Both the position numbers and the translations under genes were made by a program. A stretch of 64,000 nucleotides of DNA, taken from contig NC_085093.1 in NCBI RefSeq assembly GCF_963422355.1, positions 7,653,618-7,717,617 of the forward strand, read 5' to 3'. Shown piece by piece: positions 25,404 through 34,990 of the stretch (the stretch's first letter is position 1; each line of letters starts with the position of its first letter). The notes under the pieces are model-generated. The model worked only from the letters and a program-made list of their open reading frames with translations, did no database searches and was not told the origin of the DNA. Origin of the DNA: Corticium candelabrum (lineage: Eukaryota; Porifera; Homoscleromorpha; Homosclerophorida; Plakinidae).

Positions 25404-28400
25404 TTTCTGACATCCTTCGCGTTTACTGACTTGATGCTCCGTGGACCAAGTGGGGTCTTGGGGGTTGCAACAGATCGAGTCAACTTATTAGTCTGCATTG
25501 TAGGGTCGAGATGTTATAATACGTTCGCGAGTTCTGATCGTTTCGTGCAGTTGGTAGGGGAGTATATGTCTCCGAAAGATAGCTTAACTATATATCAAGC
25601 GCGTGACTCGTTAGTTATTGCACGTCTGCAGAGAAGGTAGACTGGGAGCGATATGATGCAGAATCTGCACATAAGGGGGACCATCATGTTAGACGGTGTC
25701 TTAGAGAAAGTGTTTCAAACAGGCGCGAAATGCTTGCGCGTGTATAGCAGTTCTCATCGTGTACTGTCTTGGAGCGAGAAGCTTATGCACGGCCTTATCG
25801 CCGTCTCACCGAGCGAACGCGTACGTGTCGTCATAAATGAGACATGAATGCTTGAAGGCAGCGAATCTTTCTGCTAAGTTGATGAACTGGTGGTGGTTGC
25901 TCGACTAAAAACTAAGTATTGGGACTCCATGCTATGAGTGCAACATTCTCCATCGTAGTTTCAGTATTCTTTCCATTTGTAGTGGACGTCTAAGCAGCCG
26001 AGCGTGCACTTTGCATGCATGTCTTGGCACTGGCGGACCACGCTAAGCAACACAATTAGGTGTCCTCTCATTTACTGCATGGAACGTTTGTCGTCATTTT
26101 GCTTTGTGGAAACGGACATTGTTATTATGATGTAGGATACGGCCATCCGCACTGCTACGACGATCAGCACCGATCATCGTCCAGATCGACATCTAGCTGT
26201 CTCAGAAACAGGAAGACGAACAGTTGTATTTGTATTTTTGTGGAACATCGCTAGGAACAAGTTGAGGAGTTAACAAAGTCCGATGACTTGCAGATAGAGA
26301 TAAGCCGCATGTGGCAGTGTCGCGGACACATGCATGGTCATTCGAGTGGTGTTGGGAGCGTTGGGCACAGTGCACTCAGGTATTGCACGGTGGCTGGACA
26401 TCATTCAGCACTTACGGTGCTTTTAGGTCTGCTTGGATCCTTTCTTTGTATAAACAGTCATGATGAAACCCTCTGAAACAGGGTGTGCTTCCGGTGTTTA
26501 CAATATAGACTTTAATTAAGAACCAGTTTGGTCTGATTCACAAGAAACAATTGTGACCTGCACAATTAGGGTGGGAAATGTTTGGCAATTGGAATTTTGT
26601 ACAGTACTTTTCTAATAATTGATACTTACCATGCTTGCTGTCAGAATTGACGAAATTCGCGTTGGACTCAAAATCAGAAATCGATATGCCAGTTACCAGC
26701 GCCATCATAATGGATTACGCAGAGACATGTACCTTACTTGCCAGGTCTGTGGGCGTCCCATTGACGTAAAGAGTCAAAAGACATCGCTAACCATTGTCAG
26801 TGGATAACGACGACACAAAATGGTAATAGTAGAAAAACTGGGTGCATTTGAATGGAATTCGAACAACATGTATAATGTCTCAATGTAGTAATAACGTGCC
26901 GACGTACGTACCGTCTCATCAGACATTTTGTCTTGTTGGTCGGATAGGGATAGTCTTGCTAATTGTAGTATGGTTGTCTGTGCCGGACTGCGAGGCACAC
27001 GCATGCGTAACGAGAGCTAGAGAGAGAAGGCGATTGAATCGATTTGTTGTGAAGCAATCCCCCACATTTTGGCGTAGTCGGCAGGATGCGAACGACCCAC
27101 AGACATGGCGGTAGCGAAGGCTGGCAGAGCCCCTAAAGAATTATTTGTACTTGACTACGGACACAACGTCGCAAGTGAGTTCGAGCTGCGGCTGGAAGAC
27201 GCTAATGATTATATGGCTATCTGCAAAGTGATAGAGCCCGCAGAGAAGAAAAACCTCTTCCTGAACTTGGCCGGACAGACTATTAGACGAATCGTACAAG
27301 GATTGGCTATCCCGGATGTAGTAGGAGACGAGGGAGACCCATACAAAACAATAACTGACGCACTCCTAGCGCACTTGCGTCCGTTGGTGAATACAACGTC
27401 TGTGCGACACAAGTTCCGACAAGTAAAGCAGCAACGCCAGGAGACCGTGACAGCGTTCGTAGGACGCCTTCGAGCCAAGGTAGAAGCATGTGAGTTCGAA
27501 TCAACGCGTCTAGACACGATAGTGAACGGACAAATTAGAAAGCAACTGATCGTTGGGCTAAGAGATAACGATATTCGAAGGGAACTACTGAAAGAGTCGC
27601 AACTCACCCTGGTTCGAGCAGTTCAAAAGCGGTGGCGTGTGAGGCATCTATAGCTGGCAGCTCCCTGTATGAGGAAGTTCCACCGCCAAGCCTATTAAAC
27701 AAAGTGAGCCAATCAAATCCATTGAGTAAAGGAAATTCTGGGAAGTGCAGATACTGTGGTCGCCACCATACTAGAGGGAAACAACACTGCCCGGCCGCAG
27801 AGAGTCAGTGCTCCCACTGTCACAAGATGGGGCACTTTGCTGCCGTGTGCTTCCATAAGAACAGGATGGCAGTGGCACGTGCAGTGGACCAAGAAGGACT
27901 TGGCCTAGAAGCAGATGAGAAGACAAATCGGGTGACTGAGGATTATGACACGGTATACAAGACAGGGAGTGGGCAACAGTCGAAACTCTTCACAAGGACA
28001 CTAACAGTCGACGGAAAACGCTGCAGGGGCCTGCTGGACACGGGGCAACTAGAACCCTCATCACCACAGACGTAGTGGCAGCGACACAACCAAGCCACAC
28101 AGTTCTTAAGGCCTATGACGGCACGCCGGTCGCAACACTCGGAGTAGCAGACGTTACCATTTCGTCCGGCAACAAGTCCTCCACATGCACGTGCTTCGTG
28201 GTCCCAACAAGACAAACTGTACTCTTTGGGCAAGAGGTTATCGTACAGCTGCAGTTGTTGTCACTTGCGGACGTGAATGTAGTCAAAGTCAGACCTGTGG
28301 ACATCACCGTCGATCCCAAAGCAACGCCGGTCGCACTCCCTTTCGGGCGCCATGCTTTCAGTCTTCGGGAAGCTATCCAAGCGGAGATTAAGAGGCTGGA

Positions 28401-31400
28401 AGAACGTGACGTGATCGAGTCAGTCCAGGAAGCCACACCGTGGGTATCTCTGCTAGTATCAACAGGGAAGGCGAATGGCACGCTAAGACTGTGCGTGGAC
28501 TACAGACGTCTAAATAAAGCCATCATACGGGAGAGGCATGTGTTGCCTACAGATCTTTCAACTCGTGGTCAGTGACATCCTGCACGGCACAGAGTGAGTG
28601 ATGGTCTATATAGATGACATTCTCGTATTCGGCACGTCTCAGGAAGAGCACGACAGGAGGATGGAATTGGTATTGCGGCGCTTGAGCAATGCCACTTTGA
28701 GGCTTAACTGGCCAAGGAATATGACCAGACGCAGACAAGTTGAGGGCCATTCAGGATATGTCCTATCACACATCAGTCACAGATTTGCGGCGTTTTCTTG
28801 GCTTAGCCACCTACCTAGGCAAATTTATTCCTCACCTCTCACAAATCACAGATAGTTTACGTCGAATTGCCAAGCAGGAGCCATTTGTGGCCAACGCGGA
28901 GTTGAAGAACACCTACGACGCAGCAAAGAGGGTTATTGCAACAGCCTTGCAAAAGCTCGCATATTTCCGACCCTCCAGCTTGATCCCAACAGCTCTTAGT
29001 AGCGATGCTTCACCACACGGACTGGGGGCGATGCTTTGGGAGAAAGATGACAGTGGTCAATGGACCTCGGTGGCATTCGCGAGTCGGTCATTGACAGCAG
29101 CGAAAACCCGTTATTCCCAGTTGGAAAGGGAAATGCTCGGAGTGGTATTTGCAATCACGCGCTTCCGTCAGTATGTACTGGGACGACACATACAGGCCTT
29201 CACCGATCATAAACCGCTGGTCAACATTGTGTGCAAGCCATTTGATGACATTCCACCTCGGCTTCAGCGTTGCTTGGTCGCCCTGATGCCGTATCAATAC
29301 TCACTGACGTACACACCCTGCCATCACTTGGTGTGTTCAGACGCATTATCTAGGGCCCCACTGGTGGACCAACACCCGTCGCCCGAGGAATGCCGGTCCA
29401 TGCGCGAATATGTGAATATGGTCTTAGAAGAAGCACCAGTGGGTATCGACGAAATACGAAGAGCATCCGAGGATGATCCTCTCATCAGCAGTCTCACGAA
29501 AGAGTCATTACCGCGTCCTGGAGAGACCTCAACCCACAAGAAGAATCCTACTTCCTAGTGCGGGAGCAACTGACAGCAATTGACGGTGTCTTACTGTTCG
29601 ATAGTCGCTATATTCTTTCTAAGAATCTCAGACAACCGGTACTAAGACTAGCCCATGACGGTCACCCAGGCCGAGACGCTTTCTTAGACACACTGAGGAC
29701 AAGAGTCTGGTGGCCCGGGCCGACCAAAGATGCGACTGCCTTCGCAGAACAGTGTGGAGTGTGCTGGGTGAGGCGTTCTAATCAAGAACAAGACTTGCAG
29801 CCGTCCGAAGTTGAAAGTGCCTGGAATAAACGGGCGATTGACCTCATATCAATAGAAGGCATTCGTGCTTGTCGATCATTGACTACGGCTCTCGCTACCC
29901 TGAAGTGATCCCCCTGGGCTCAACAATAGCCACAGCAGTTGTCGACAAACTTATGAAGGTGTTCGCGAGGTTTGGGCTCCCATCAGTTCTAGTGACTGAC
30001 AATGGATCTCAGTTCACAGCGGCAGAGATGGAACAATTTCTCAAGCAGTTGAATATTCGCCACGTCCATTCAAGCTCGTTGTACCCAAGATCCAATGGGA
30101 TGGTCGAGAGGCTCCACCGTGTTTTGCGGGAACGGCTAAAAGGATTACGGCCATCCATTTCTTTCCCACGCCGATTACAGCAAGTCTTGATGGACATTCG
30201 AAATTCTACTCACAGGATGTAAGGGACTACGCCAAGTGAAGCCCTCAACGGCCGTGTCCTCCTCACCCGGGTACCATCCTATCACCACCCTGTTATGATT
30301 AACCCCTCACACCAGCTGAGAGCGAAGGCGAAGATGGCGGATGGCCACGACGCGAGGAGAGGGGTCCACCCGCTACCCACACTGAAACCGAGCACTACCG
30401 TGATACTGCAGGATGGACGCACAGATACCACCAAAAGGTGGCGAGTAGTGGAACAGTAAGGGCACCAGGTGGAATGTCGGACGGTAAGCGAATTTTGCTC
30501 AGGAATCCACAAAATGTGAGGCAGTATAATCGACAGCCCGAAGGAGATGAGTAGGATATGCCCAAAGCTTGGACCCGGGCACCCGCTCCTGCAGTTCGTG
30601 CGGAGACAACATGGAACTCTACCCCTACGCTTGCAGACTCAGGAGGCGGAGAAGAGATTACAGATCACGCCCCGCCAACCCAGTTACCTACGGAAAGTTT
30701 TGTGGAGCCTTCATCTAACATGACTGGGGCAATAACGTGAGAACAGGGAGCATCGATCCGGAGCCAAGATCAGGGGACGACCCTACCGAGCACCGGCACT
30801 CAGGACGGTCTCTATACAAGTCAGGGACAGTGACGACGTCTGGGCGCCATGTGAAACTGTCGATGAAAGCGCAGGAAGCTGGCACGTAGGGGACGTTAGT
30901 TGTACCAGGGTGTTGAGTTGCGTTAATTGAGTTGAGTTGGTAGCTTAAAAGACGGGGTAACGTAGTATGGTTGTCTGGGCCGGACTGCGAGGCCCACGCA
31001 TGCGTAACGAGAGCTAGAGAGAGAAAACAATTGAATCGATTTGTTGTGAAGCAATCCTCCACAGTAATCACTGTTATTGCTTTGTTAATCCTAGGTGCGC
31101 ATGCGCTAGGGTTACAGTAATACCTCTACACTAGACGGAGGCACGACCGGACAATTGCAGCGTACCGGTATGCGCTCATTGTTATCACTGGTGTCACTAA
31201 TTAGCGTGCCAGATGTCAATCCCACGTGCCAGGCAATCCCCTTCTCACGCTCTTCGTGTTAATTAATTAGCAGGTGCCAATACATGTGCAGCAGCAGCCG
31301 AGGTTGTAGCACTTTAGTACTTGTTCATTGTGCAAGTTGGCGGTCGTTTTGAGTAAATCAATAAACTAATGATTCGTGAATTCGGTATTGCTAAAACGTA

Positions 31401-33088
31401 TTACCACATTCATTGTACAGACTTGACCTGCATTGTTATTTTCTTGACATAACATATCATAATCACAACGTAATTTGACTTAGGGTGTATCCTGGAATAC
31501 TGTTCACTATATGTTGGGTGAGGTTCAATATGGCGGACGAGTGACAGATGATTACGACAAGCGACTTCTCAATACTTTTGCGAAGGTCGACCATACATAC
31601 ACTAAATATTTTCAGCACGATTTAATGTCTTATCGTTGTAGGTCTGGTTTGGTGAGCATATGTTTTACGATTCCTTTTGCTTTTACCGAGGATATGTCAT
31701 ACCAAACTGCAAGTCTGTTGACGACTACCTCGATGCCATAGAGGAGTTGCCTCTAGTTGACTCTCCGCAAGCGTTTGGCTTGCATCCTAACGCTGATATT
31801 ACGTACTGATATCGAATTCGTTTAGTTTCTTTGCAACGTTGCGTATAAGTTTGTATAATATGTTGCAGTTATCAAAGCAATATCGCCAAAGAAGTCTTGG
31901 ATATTATCGTTAACGTTCAGCCTAAAGACAGCAGCACGGGCAGCGGAGAAACACGTGAAGTTATTGTGTACCGTCTCGCTCAAGACATGCTCGACAAGCT
32001 ACCACCTGACTATTTGCCTCACGAGGTGACGACGTGGCAGTACTGACTGCCTTGTAACTCCTAGATATGTGCTAACTGTTGCTTTGCAGGTGAAAGAGCG
32101 CTTGCAGAAAATGGGTGCTCTCTCTTCGATGAATATTTTTCTGCGTCAAGAGATCGACCGAATGCAGCGAGTCATTAAACTCGTTCGATTGACGCTTACT
32201 GACTTGAAATTAGCAATCGATGGAACAATTATTATGAGTGAGGCACGTATCTAAGCTGCATTCATCTGACAGTACTGATGTTGCAAATGATGACCTTTTG
32301 TTATTTACAGAATCTGCGCGACGCATTGGATAACACATTTGACGCGAAAGTTCCTCTCCTATGGGGGAAGGTATACAGAATCAAATGCTATCTGCAATGC
32401 ATGTTTTCTCGCACGCAACAGTGAACTTGTTGTTAATAATAATAACTTAATTGACAGTAACCGGTCAAATGCAAAACTGCATGATAATTTAAGCGCGTTC
32501 TACAAAAATTTTAATTATACTGCAAAATGTGTCGTTTTCTTTCTGCAGGTTTCGTGGGAATCTTCTACGTTGGGATTCTGGTTTACAGAACTGCTGGAGC
32601 GCAACGCTCAGTTTTCTAGCTGGCTCTTTGAAGGGCGTCCGAACGTGTTTTGGATGACTGGCTTTTTTAATCCGCAAGGATTTCTAACTGCAATGCGCCA
32701 GGAAGTTACCCGAGCACACAAGGGTTGGGCTCTCGACTCGGTCGTTTTGCACAACGAAGTTCTTCGACAGATGAAGGCCGACATCGCGTCTCCTCCACAG
32801 GAAGGCGTGTACGTTCACGGCTTGTTTCTTGACGGAGCCGGATGGGATAGAAGAGGTTGCAAACTAACCGAACCTTTACCGAAAGTGCTATTCACACAAT
32901 TGCCCGTCGTGCATGTTTACGCTGTCAACTCGACGGGACCGAAAGATTCAAAATTATATCAGTGTCCCGTATACAAGAAACCTCATCGTACGGACCTGAC
33001 TTACATCACTGCTCTCAGTCTGAAGACCGCTCAGCATCCCGATCACTGGATTTTACGAGGAGTTGCGCTTCTGTGCGATGTCAAGTGA
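13045..33088 (+). CDS. DNAH5/8: Axonemal outer-arm dynein heavy chain (DNAH5/DNAH8-type), 3' part, 34 exons
   Basis: This is the motor subunit of ciliary outer dynein arms. Exons: 13045-13151, 13219-13505, 13558-13627, 13688-13810, 13872-14002, 14117-14435, 14497-14946, 15001-15102, 15161-15235, 15303-15470, 15533-15661, 15725-15811, 15876-16013, 16069-16196, 16990-17158, 17222-17377, 17438-17593, 17668-17757, 17810-18146, 18209-18323, 18375-18565, 18649-18770, 18848-18966, 19043-19245, 19331-19404, 19469-19621, 19686-19841, 19901-20017, 31484-31585, 31642-31802, 31869-32025, 32090-32242, 32311-32370, 32549-33088. They join in phase to about 1880 aa without a stop. Landmarks: [23 protein letters not shown]4 P-loop GVGGSGKQS (residue ~212); antiparallel stalk coils (~455-560, ~680-728) around a microtubule-binding domain (~560-650, [14 protein letters not shown]); AAA5-AAA6; C-terminus WFTELLERN ... 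[10 protein letters not shown]. Outer-arm gamma type is favoured by KIYEPIPS and [12 protein letters not shown]. Earlier exons lie outside the window. Exact splice sites are inferred from phase and conservation. Confidence 0.95.
14003..14116 (+). other. GC-AG intron in the dynein gene
   Basis: The junction needed for the conserved [15 protein letters not shown] sequence places the donor at AG|GCAAGT (14001-14008) and the acceptor at TATAG|G. No GT nearby keeps the frame. GCAAGT is the standard form of rare GC donors, so the assignment is strong. Confidence 0.85.
20480..21305 (+). repeat. Tandem pair of diverged repeats (about 20480-20860 and 20915-21305)
   Basis: Both units contain, in order, a segment ending CAATCGCTGGTGGCGACAGC or CAATCCCGGGTGGCAACAGC, then AATGA/TGAAATAAG-like sequence, CTCACTGT, ATTTGGCT, TTTCTGTGAYCTGGC, GGATCAGTGCTT, CAGTCAATAATTGAT and a final part ending in CTGAGAGGGTGATGA or CTAGAGAGTGATGA. 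The GGTTCAATCCC in the second copy resembles a tRNA B box. A third partial copy lies at about 26680-26770. Unit 2 runs straight into the LINE 3' fragment at about 21300. Confidence 0.6.
21300..22345 (+). mobile_element. Two R2/R4-type LINE 3' ends in tandem
   Basis: Copy 1 (about 21300-21980) encodes a decayed C-terminal domain: [28 protein letters not shown], then [20 protein letters not shown] and the start of the restriction-like endonuclease region, followed by the non-coding 3' end. Copy 2 (about 21981-22345) repeats only the last part, from GCAGCTGTTCTGCTGATGGC through GCATTGGGCACAGTGCATGC to GATCTGGTTGAACAGGACAC. Both match the longer minus-strand copy at 50776-52860. Stops and frameshifts make them inactive. 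Confidence 0.75.
22346..23369. other. Intronic stretch without recognised content
   Basis: No protein motif, inverted repeat or microsatellite of note is visible, apart from a short CTGT-rich run near 23210. It lies between LINE 3' ends and the hairpin at 23370, all inside the large dynein intron. Confidence 0.4.
23370..23490. repeat. Hairpin (imperfect inverted repeat)
   Basis: The left arm has ATTACATGGGT and GGTGTTTATGGCATT, with GGGATTATC near the centre. The right arm has GATAATCCC, AATGCCATAAACACC and ACCCACGTAAT. Arms are about 58 bp with a very short loop. It stands about 100 bp upstream of the Crypton-like coding trace and could be a separate MITE or an end of that element. Confidence 0.6.
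23601..24045 (+). pseudogene. Crypton-like (DUF3504) tyrosine recombinase, N-terminal fragment
   Basis: An ATG at 23601 opens a charged N-terminus with KKKRR. After a frameshift near 23740 the frame reads [34 protein letters not shown] and, after a second shift near 23910, [20 protein letters not shown], then [16 protein letters not shown]. This is the pattern of the DUF3504 proteins (KIAA1958/ZMYM-like) derived from Crypton DNA transposons. The catalytic part is missing; the trace stops at a (TAC/GAC)n run. It is a dead fragment inside the dynein intron. Confidence 0.6.
24036..24165. repeat. Compound microsatellite (TAC/GAC)n-(TA)n-(TATG)n
   Basis: Triplets TAC and GAC run from about 24036 to 24095, then (TA)n at 24109-24138 and (GTAT)n to 24163. 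The run interrupts the Crypton-like coding trace. Confidence 0.9.
24166..24900. other. Repeat-derived stretch, partly related to 43.76-43.95 kb in reverse
   Basis: The minus strand around 24920-24750 matches the plus strand around 43770-43950 (shared words TCACTACGAAGACG/TCACTTCGAAGACG, TGCTGTCGTTGCA/TGCTGCCGTTGCA and CAGGTGTATC). This shows a dispersed repeat, present in both places in opposite orientation. No protein family is recognised in either copy. Confidence 0.45.
24900..25398 (+). mobile_element. Helitron-like 3' end, copy 1, followed by (TA)n
   Basis: The segment is related to 43.2-43.56 kb (shared CGCCCACACCAGTC, CAACCTACACGTTT and GACGTGTC). It ends with the hairpin CCCGT-ACGAAGG-ACGGG (25334-25350), eight bases, then CTAG (25359-25362) and a (TA)n run to 25397. 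A short hairpin just before CTRR is the classical Helitron 3' signature. No RepHel protein is seen, so this would be a non-autonomous copy. The 5' end is not defined. Confidence 0.5.
25400..26000. other. Intronic stretch without recognised content
   Basis: It is somewhat more GC-rich than its surroundings, with short open frames on both strands, but none shows a family motif. Confidence 0.35.
26000..26560 (+). mobile_element. R2/R4-type LINE 3' fragment, third copy
   Basis: The segment follows the same order as 21360-21980: a decayed CTTGGCACTGGCGGACCACG region, GATCATCG-type linker, GTTGGGCACAGTGCACTCAGG and GCACGGTGGCTGGACATCATT, then the non-coding 3' end to ACCAGTTTGGTCTGATTCAC. It is strongly diverged and carries many stops. 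Confidence 0.6.
26964..27066 (+). repeat. 5' LTR of gypsy D
   Basis: 103 bp, TGTAGTATGG ... CCCCCACA, differing from the 3' copy at about seven positions. It is followed by the primer-binding site. An LTR this short leaves little room for a promoter. Confidence 0.85.
27105..28075 (+). pseudogene. Gypsy D Gag, zinc knuckles and start of protease
   Basis: The Gag frame starts at 27105 ([19 protein letters not shown]) and runs 182 codons through capsid motifs ([38 protein letters not shown]). A frameshift near 27630 moves to the next frame, which holds two knuckles, [15 protein letters not shown] and [14 protein letters not shown]. The protease then starts with LLDTG at about 28035, carrying the catalytic Asp, before another frameshift. 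Gag packages RNA; protease would process the polyprotein. Confidence 0.82.
28075..29558 (+). pseudogene. Gypsy D protease end, RT and RNase H, with an RT deletion
   Basis: The frame at 28075-28575 covers the end of protease and the RT entry ([37 protein letters not shown]). The next sequence jumps to [13 protein letters not shown] and [12 protein letters not shown], so the segment with the first catalytic Asp of RT (about 80 codons) is missing. From 28740 the frame (272 aa) covers the RT end ([20 protein letters not shown]) and RNase H ([40 protein letters not shown]). The deletion alone would abolish activity. Confidence 0.85.
29558..30540 (+). pseudogene. Gypsy D integrase
   Basis: Zinc-binding part at 29640-29790 ([20 protein letters not shown]). 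After a frameshift near 29860 the DDE core reads [20 protein letters not shown] and [16 protein letters not shown], i.e. the Asp, Asp and Glu positions are kept. A stop at about 30222 precedes the C-terminal tail, which can be traced in other frames to about 30540. The remaining 420 bp to the LTR show nothing recognisable. Confidence 0.82.
30961..31063 (+). repeat. 3' LTR of gypsy D
   Basis: 103 bp ending CAATCCTCCACA. The first base is C instead of T. It has the same length as the 5' copy with about seven substitutions. Confidence 0.85.
31064..31483. other. End of the large dynein intron
   Basis: No feature recognised; ends in the acceptor TTGACTTAG before the exon at 31484. Confidence 0.5.
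32243..32310 (+). other. GC-AG intron in the dynein gene (second)
   Basis: The conserved junction IIMSE|NLRDALD requires the donor GAG|GCACGT (32240-32248) and the acceptor TTACAG|AATCTG. A GT at 32247 would give a stop after the join. The donor is weaker than GCAAGT, so this call rests mainly on protein conservation. Confidence 0.75.
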
Positions 33089-33344
33089 ACTAGACTAGTC
33101 GGACTGGAGAGGAATGACAGAGGGAAAGACACAAATAATAGTATTTTCTCCATCTTTGCTGTTAAAATATGTATATGTATATGTAGCCGCCGTTATACGA
33201 CAAACTCGTCAAGAAACTATACTGTATATTATTAAGCAGCTCTCTGGATATTGCTGTGAGACGTTGCTGATCAATCGCAGTTGCCATGTAGTTAGAAGTC
33301 TCGCGCATGCTAGTTTGTTGTCTAGCTAGCTAAAGTTGTAGCTA
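33089..33344 (+). other. Probable dynein 3' untranslated region
   Basis: Directly follows the dynein stop codon (33086-33088). I see no canonical AATAAA in this stretch, so the poly(A) site is not placed. Confidence 0.4.
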
Positions 33345-34640
33345 TCAAATATGTAACATCTGCCTAGGTCGTATAGATCCAATCTTTCTTGCGAGTTGTT
33401 GCAATTTTCGTGTCAGATTATCCACTGCCTGACGTACGGGAAAACGACATGCACTCGGGCTCCATAAGCCATTCCTACAAATCCGCGCTGTATAGTTGTT
33501 GGAATTTGCTGCAGGAAATATAGGAATGCCCAACCATAACCTGATGGCAACTATAAATTCATGCTGAAGCATGGCCAGGCCGAGATTTCTGTTGGTCTTG
33601 CCAAGCTCCAGCATAAGGACAAGCTATAGTATTGATCCATGCTCTGTCTCTGATGCTACACCCTTGTTTCAAAGCCTGCAGTTGAATTCCGTCAAGGTGT
33701 GACTGCAGTGATTTTATGAAACAACAAAAGATCGGGAAAAGTGACAGGGAAGACATTACAGACAAGGTAAATCTTTCATCACAACTCCTCCCTGAATTTC
33801 AACCATATCCACAGTAGAAGTAGAAGAAGCATCATCTAATCCTGATGACAAAGATTTAGAAGAACAGCCTAACAGCTGATTAACAAGCTGATGGCTTGCG
33901 TTACAGCTACCAACAAAAGCAGCAGCAGCCGAACATTGAGCAGAACGCAAGCCAAGACCTTCTAAACGTATTGGCAAAGAAGCTTGCATCCATGCCAAGT
34001 TTAATAAGATGGAAAAACCTGTTATATAGCATAAAGATCTTTGCATCCCGAGGACAAAACGAGAAAGTTGGTCACTGACCATGTGACTGGGAGCTGTATA
34101 AGATGGTTGAGTTTGCAAATACTTTGGCAACATACTGAATTTCTACTTGTGGATTGTTAAAATCTAAAAGTAGTTCCTGCGGCTCCAGAACTTTGTCCAC
34201 CTTTTTGCTACAATAATGGTCACAGCCAAGTAATGGTGTACTCAAGAGTTCCATTCCTGCATTACAAGAAGACCCACTTCTAATTATCTCAGCGGGAAAG
34301 TTATGAAACAACTGGTCACCAGAGAGCCAAAAGATTTCGCATTTCTGTAGATTCAGTTGAAGGCCAAGGCTGGACCCTTGGAGATCCTAAGACCCAGAAA
34401 ATTGGAAACAGAGTCTCTCTTACCAATGAATGTGGCGTCATCAAGATACCAGATAGACAACTGAATGTCACTCGTGTTTCCGGTGTCATCCAAAAGCTCG
34501 AGAACAACAAGGGAAAAGAGTAGAGAACCTAAAGGGCCTCCTTGTTGGACACCAACCGTAGAAGAAATGTGGTTTTGGCCAAACGTTAGTCTTACTGCAG
34601 ATTGATAAGACCATCTAGCCCATGCAAATAAATCTGGAAA
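33345..34640 (-). mobile_element. LINE fragment with RT (QQGxPLG / WYLDD type)
   Basis: On the minus strand, 34640-34300 reads FAWARWSYQSAVRL, VGVQQGGPLGSLLFSL and WYLDDATFIG, where LDD is the RT catalytic box and QQGGPLG is a changed QQGDPLG. At 34133-33756 comes AWMQASLPIRLEGLGLRSA, and at 33614-33345 LQHEFIVAIRLWLGIPIFP. This order (RT, then a QASLP-GGLGLRSA segment) is known from an unclassified group of non-LTR retrotransposons in invertebrates and other eukaryotes. Frameshifts separate the pieces. The 5' part is missing. Confidence 0.7.
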
Positions 34641-34725
34641 TTCTAATTACAACTGCTGCAAGAAAGATTCTCTGTGCCACTCATTGAAGACGTTTTCACG
34701 TCAATTTTTAGACAACACAGACCAT

Positions 34726-34737
<12 letters not shown>

Positions 34738-34813
<76 letters not shown>

Positions 34814-34838
34814 ATACATACATACATACATACATACA

Positions 34839-34903
<65 letters not shown>
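34738..34903. repeat. Compound microsatellite (CA)n-(CATA)n-(TA)n
   Basis: (CA)n at about 34740-34808, (CATA)n at 34808-34868 and (TA)n at 34866-34903. It generates long spurious open frames of simple composition on both strands. Confidence 0.95.
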
Positions 34904-34904
<1 letters not shown>

Positions 34905-34911
34905 CATATAT

Positions 34912-34990
34912 ACTGTGGCACCATTAGCTCAGTTGGTGCCACAGTTTGGTTGCCATTAGCAAAAACAGGTTGCATCTCTGCACTGGTTGT
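34912..34990 (+). repeat. tRNA-like segment (SINE head or tRNA pseudogene)
   Basis: ATTAGCTCAGTTGGT resembles a tRNA A box and ACAGGTTGCATCTC, about 45 bases on, resembles a weak B box. The acceptor stem does not pair, so it is not a functional tRNA. A similar arrangement on the minus strand near 50500 supports a SINE origin. Confidence 0.4.

Larger units (their letters stand above)
26964..31063 (+). mobile_element. Gypsy D: Ty3/gypsy LTR retrotransposon in the dynein intron
   Basis: Order: 5' LTR (26964-27066), PBS (TTTTGGCGTAGTCGGCAGG), gag, zinc knuckles, protease, RT, RNase H, integrase, polypurine-like tract (30945-30960) and 3' LTR (30961-31063). This is the usual order with integrase last. 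It lies in the same orientation as the dynein gene. Flanks CTAAT (26959-26963) and GTAAT (31064-31068) match at four of five bases. Two frameshifts and an internal RT deletion make it defective. LTR identity of about 93% by eye suggests it is younger than gypsy A. Confidence 0.88.
20018..31483 (+). other. 11.5-kb dynein intron filled with repeats
   Basis: The donor GTAAGG (20018) and acceptor TTAG (31483) join the dynein sequence DDVDPKK to [18 protein letters not shown] in phase. Other introns of the gene are 51-178 bp except one of 793 bp. Inside are LINE 3' fragments, a tandem 430-bp repeat, a hairpin, a Crypton-like fragment, a Helitron-like end and gypsy D. The first 460 bp (20018-20480) show nothing recognisable. 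Confidence 0.9.

Noticed and set aside
28113..28481. 122-codon antisense frame opposite the gypsy D pol
   Set aside because: It is the shadow of the real RT frame on the plus strand.
34674..34959. Long open frames of repeated Thr-His, Tyr-Ile and Cys-Val residues
   Set aside because: They are translations of (CA)n, (CATA)n and (TA)n microsatellites on both strands, not genes. Similar frames at 42.9-43.1, 48.2, 50.1, 54.6 and 62.5 kb were rejected for the same reason.
34915..34990. A tRNA gene
   Set aside because: Only an A-box-like word and a weak B box are present. The acceptor and anticodon stems do not fold, so it is treated as SINE- or pseudogene-derived.
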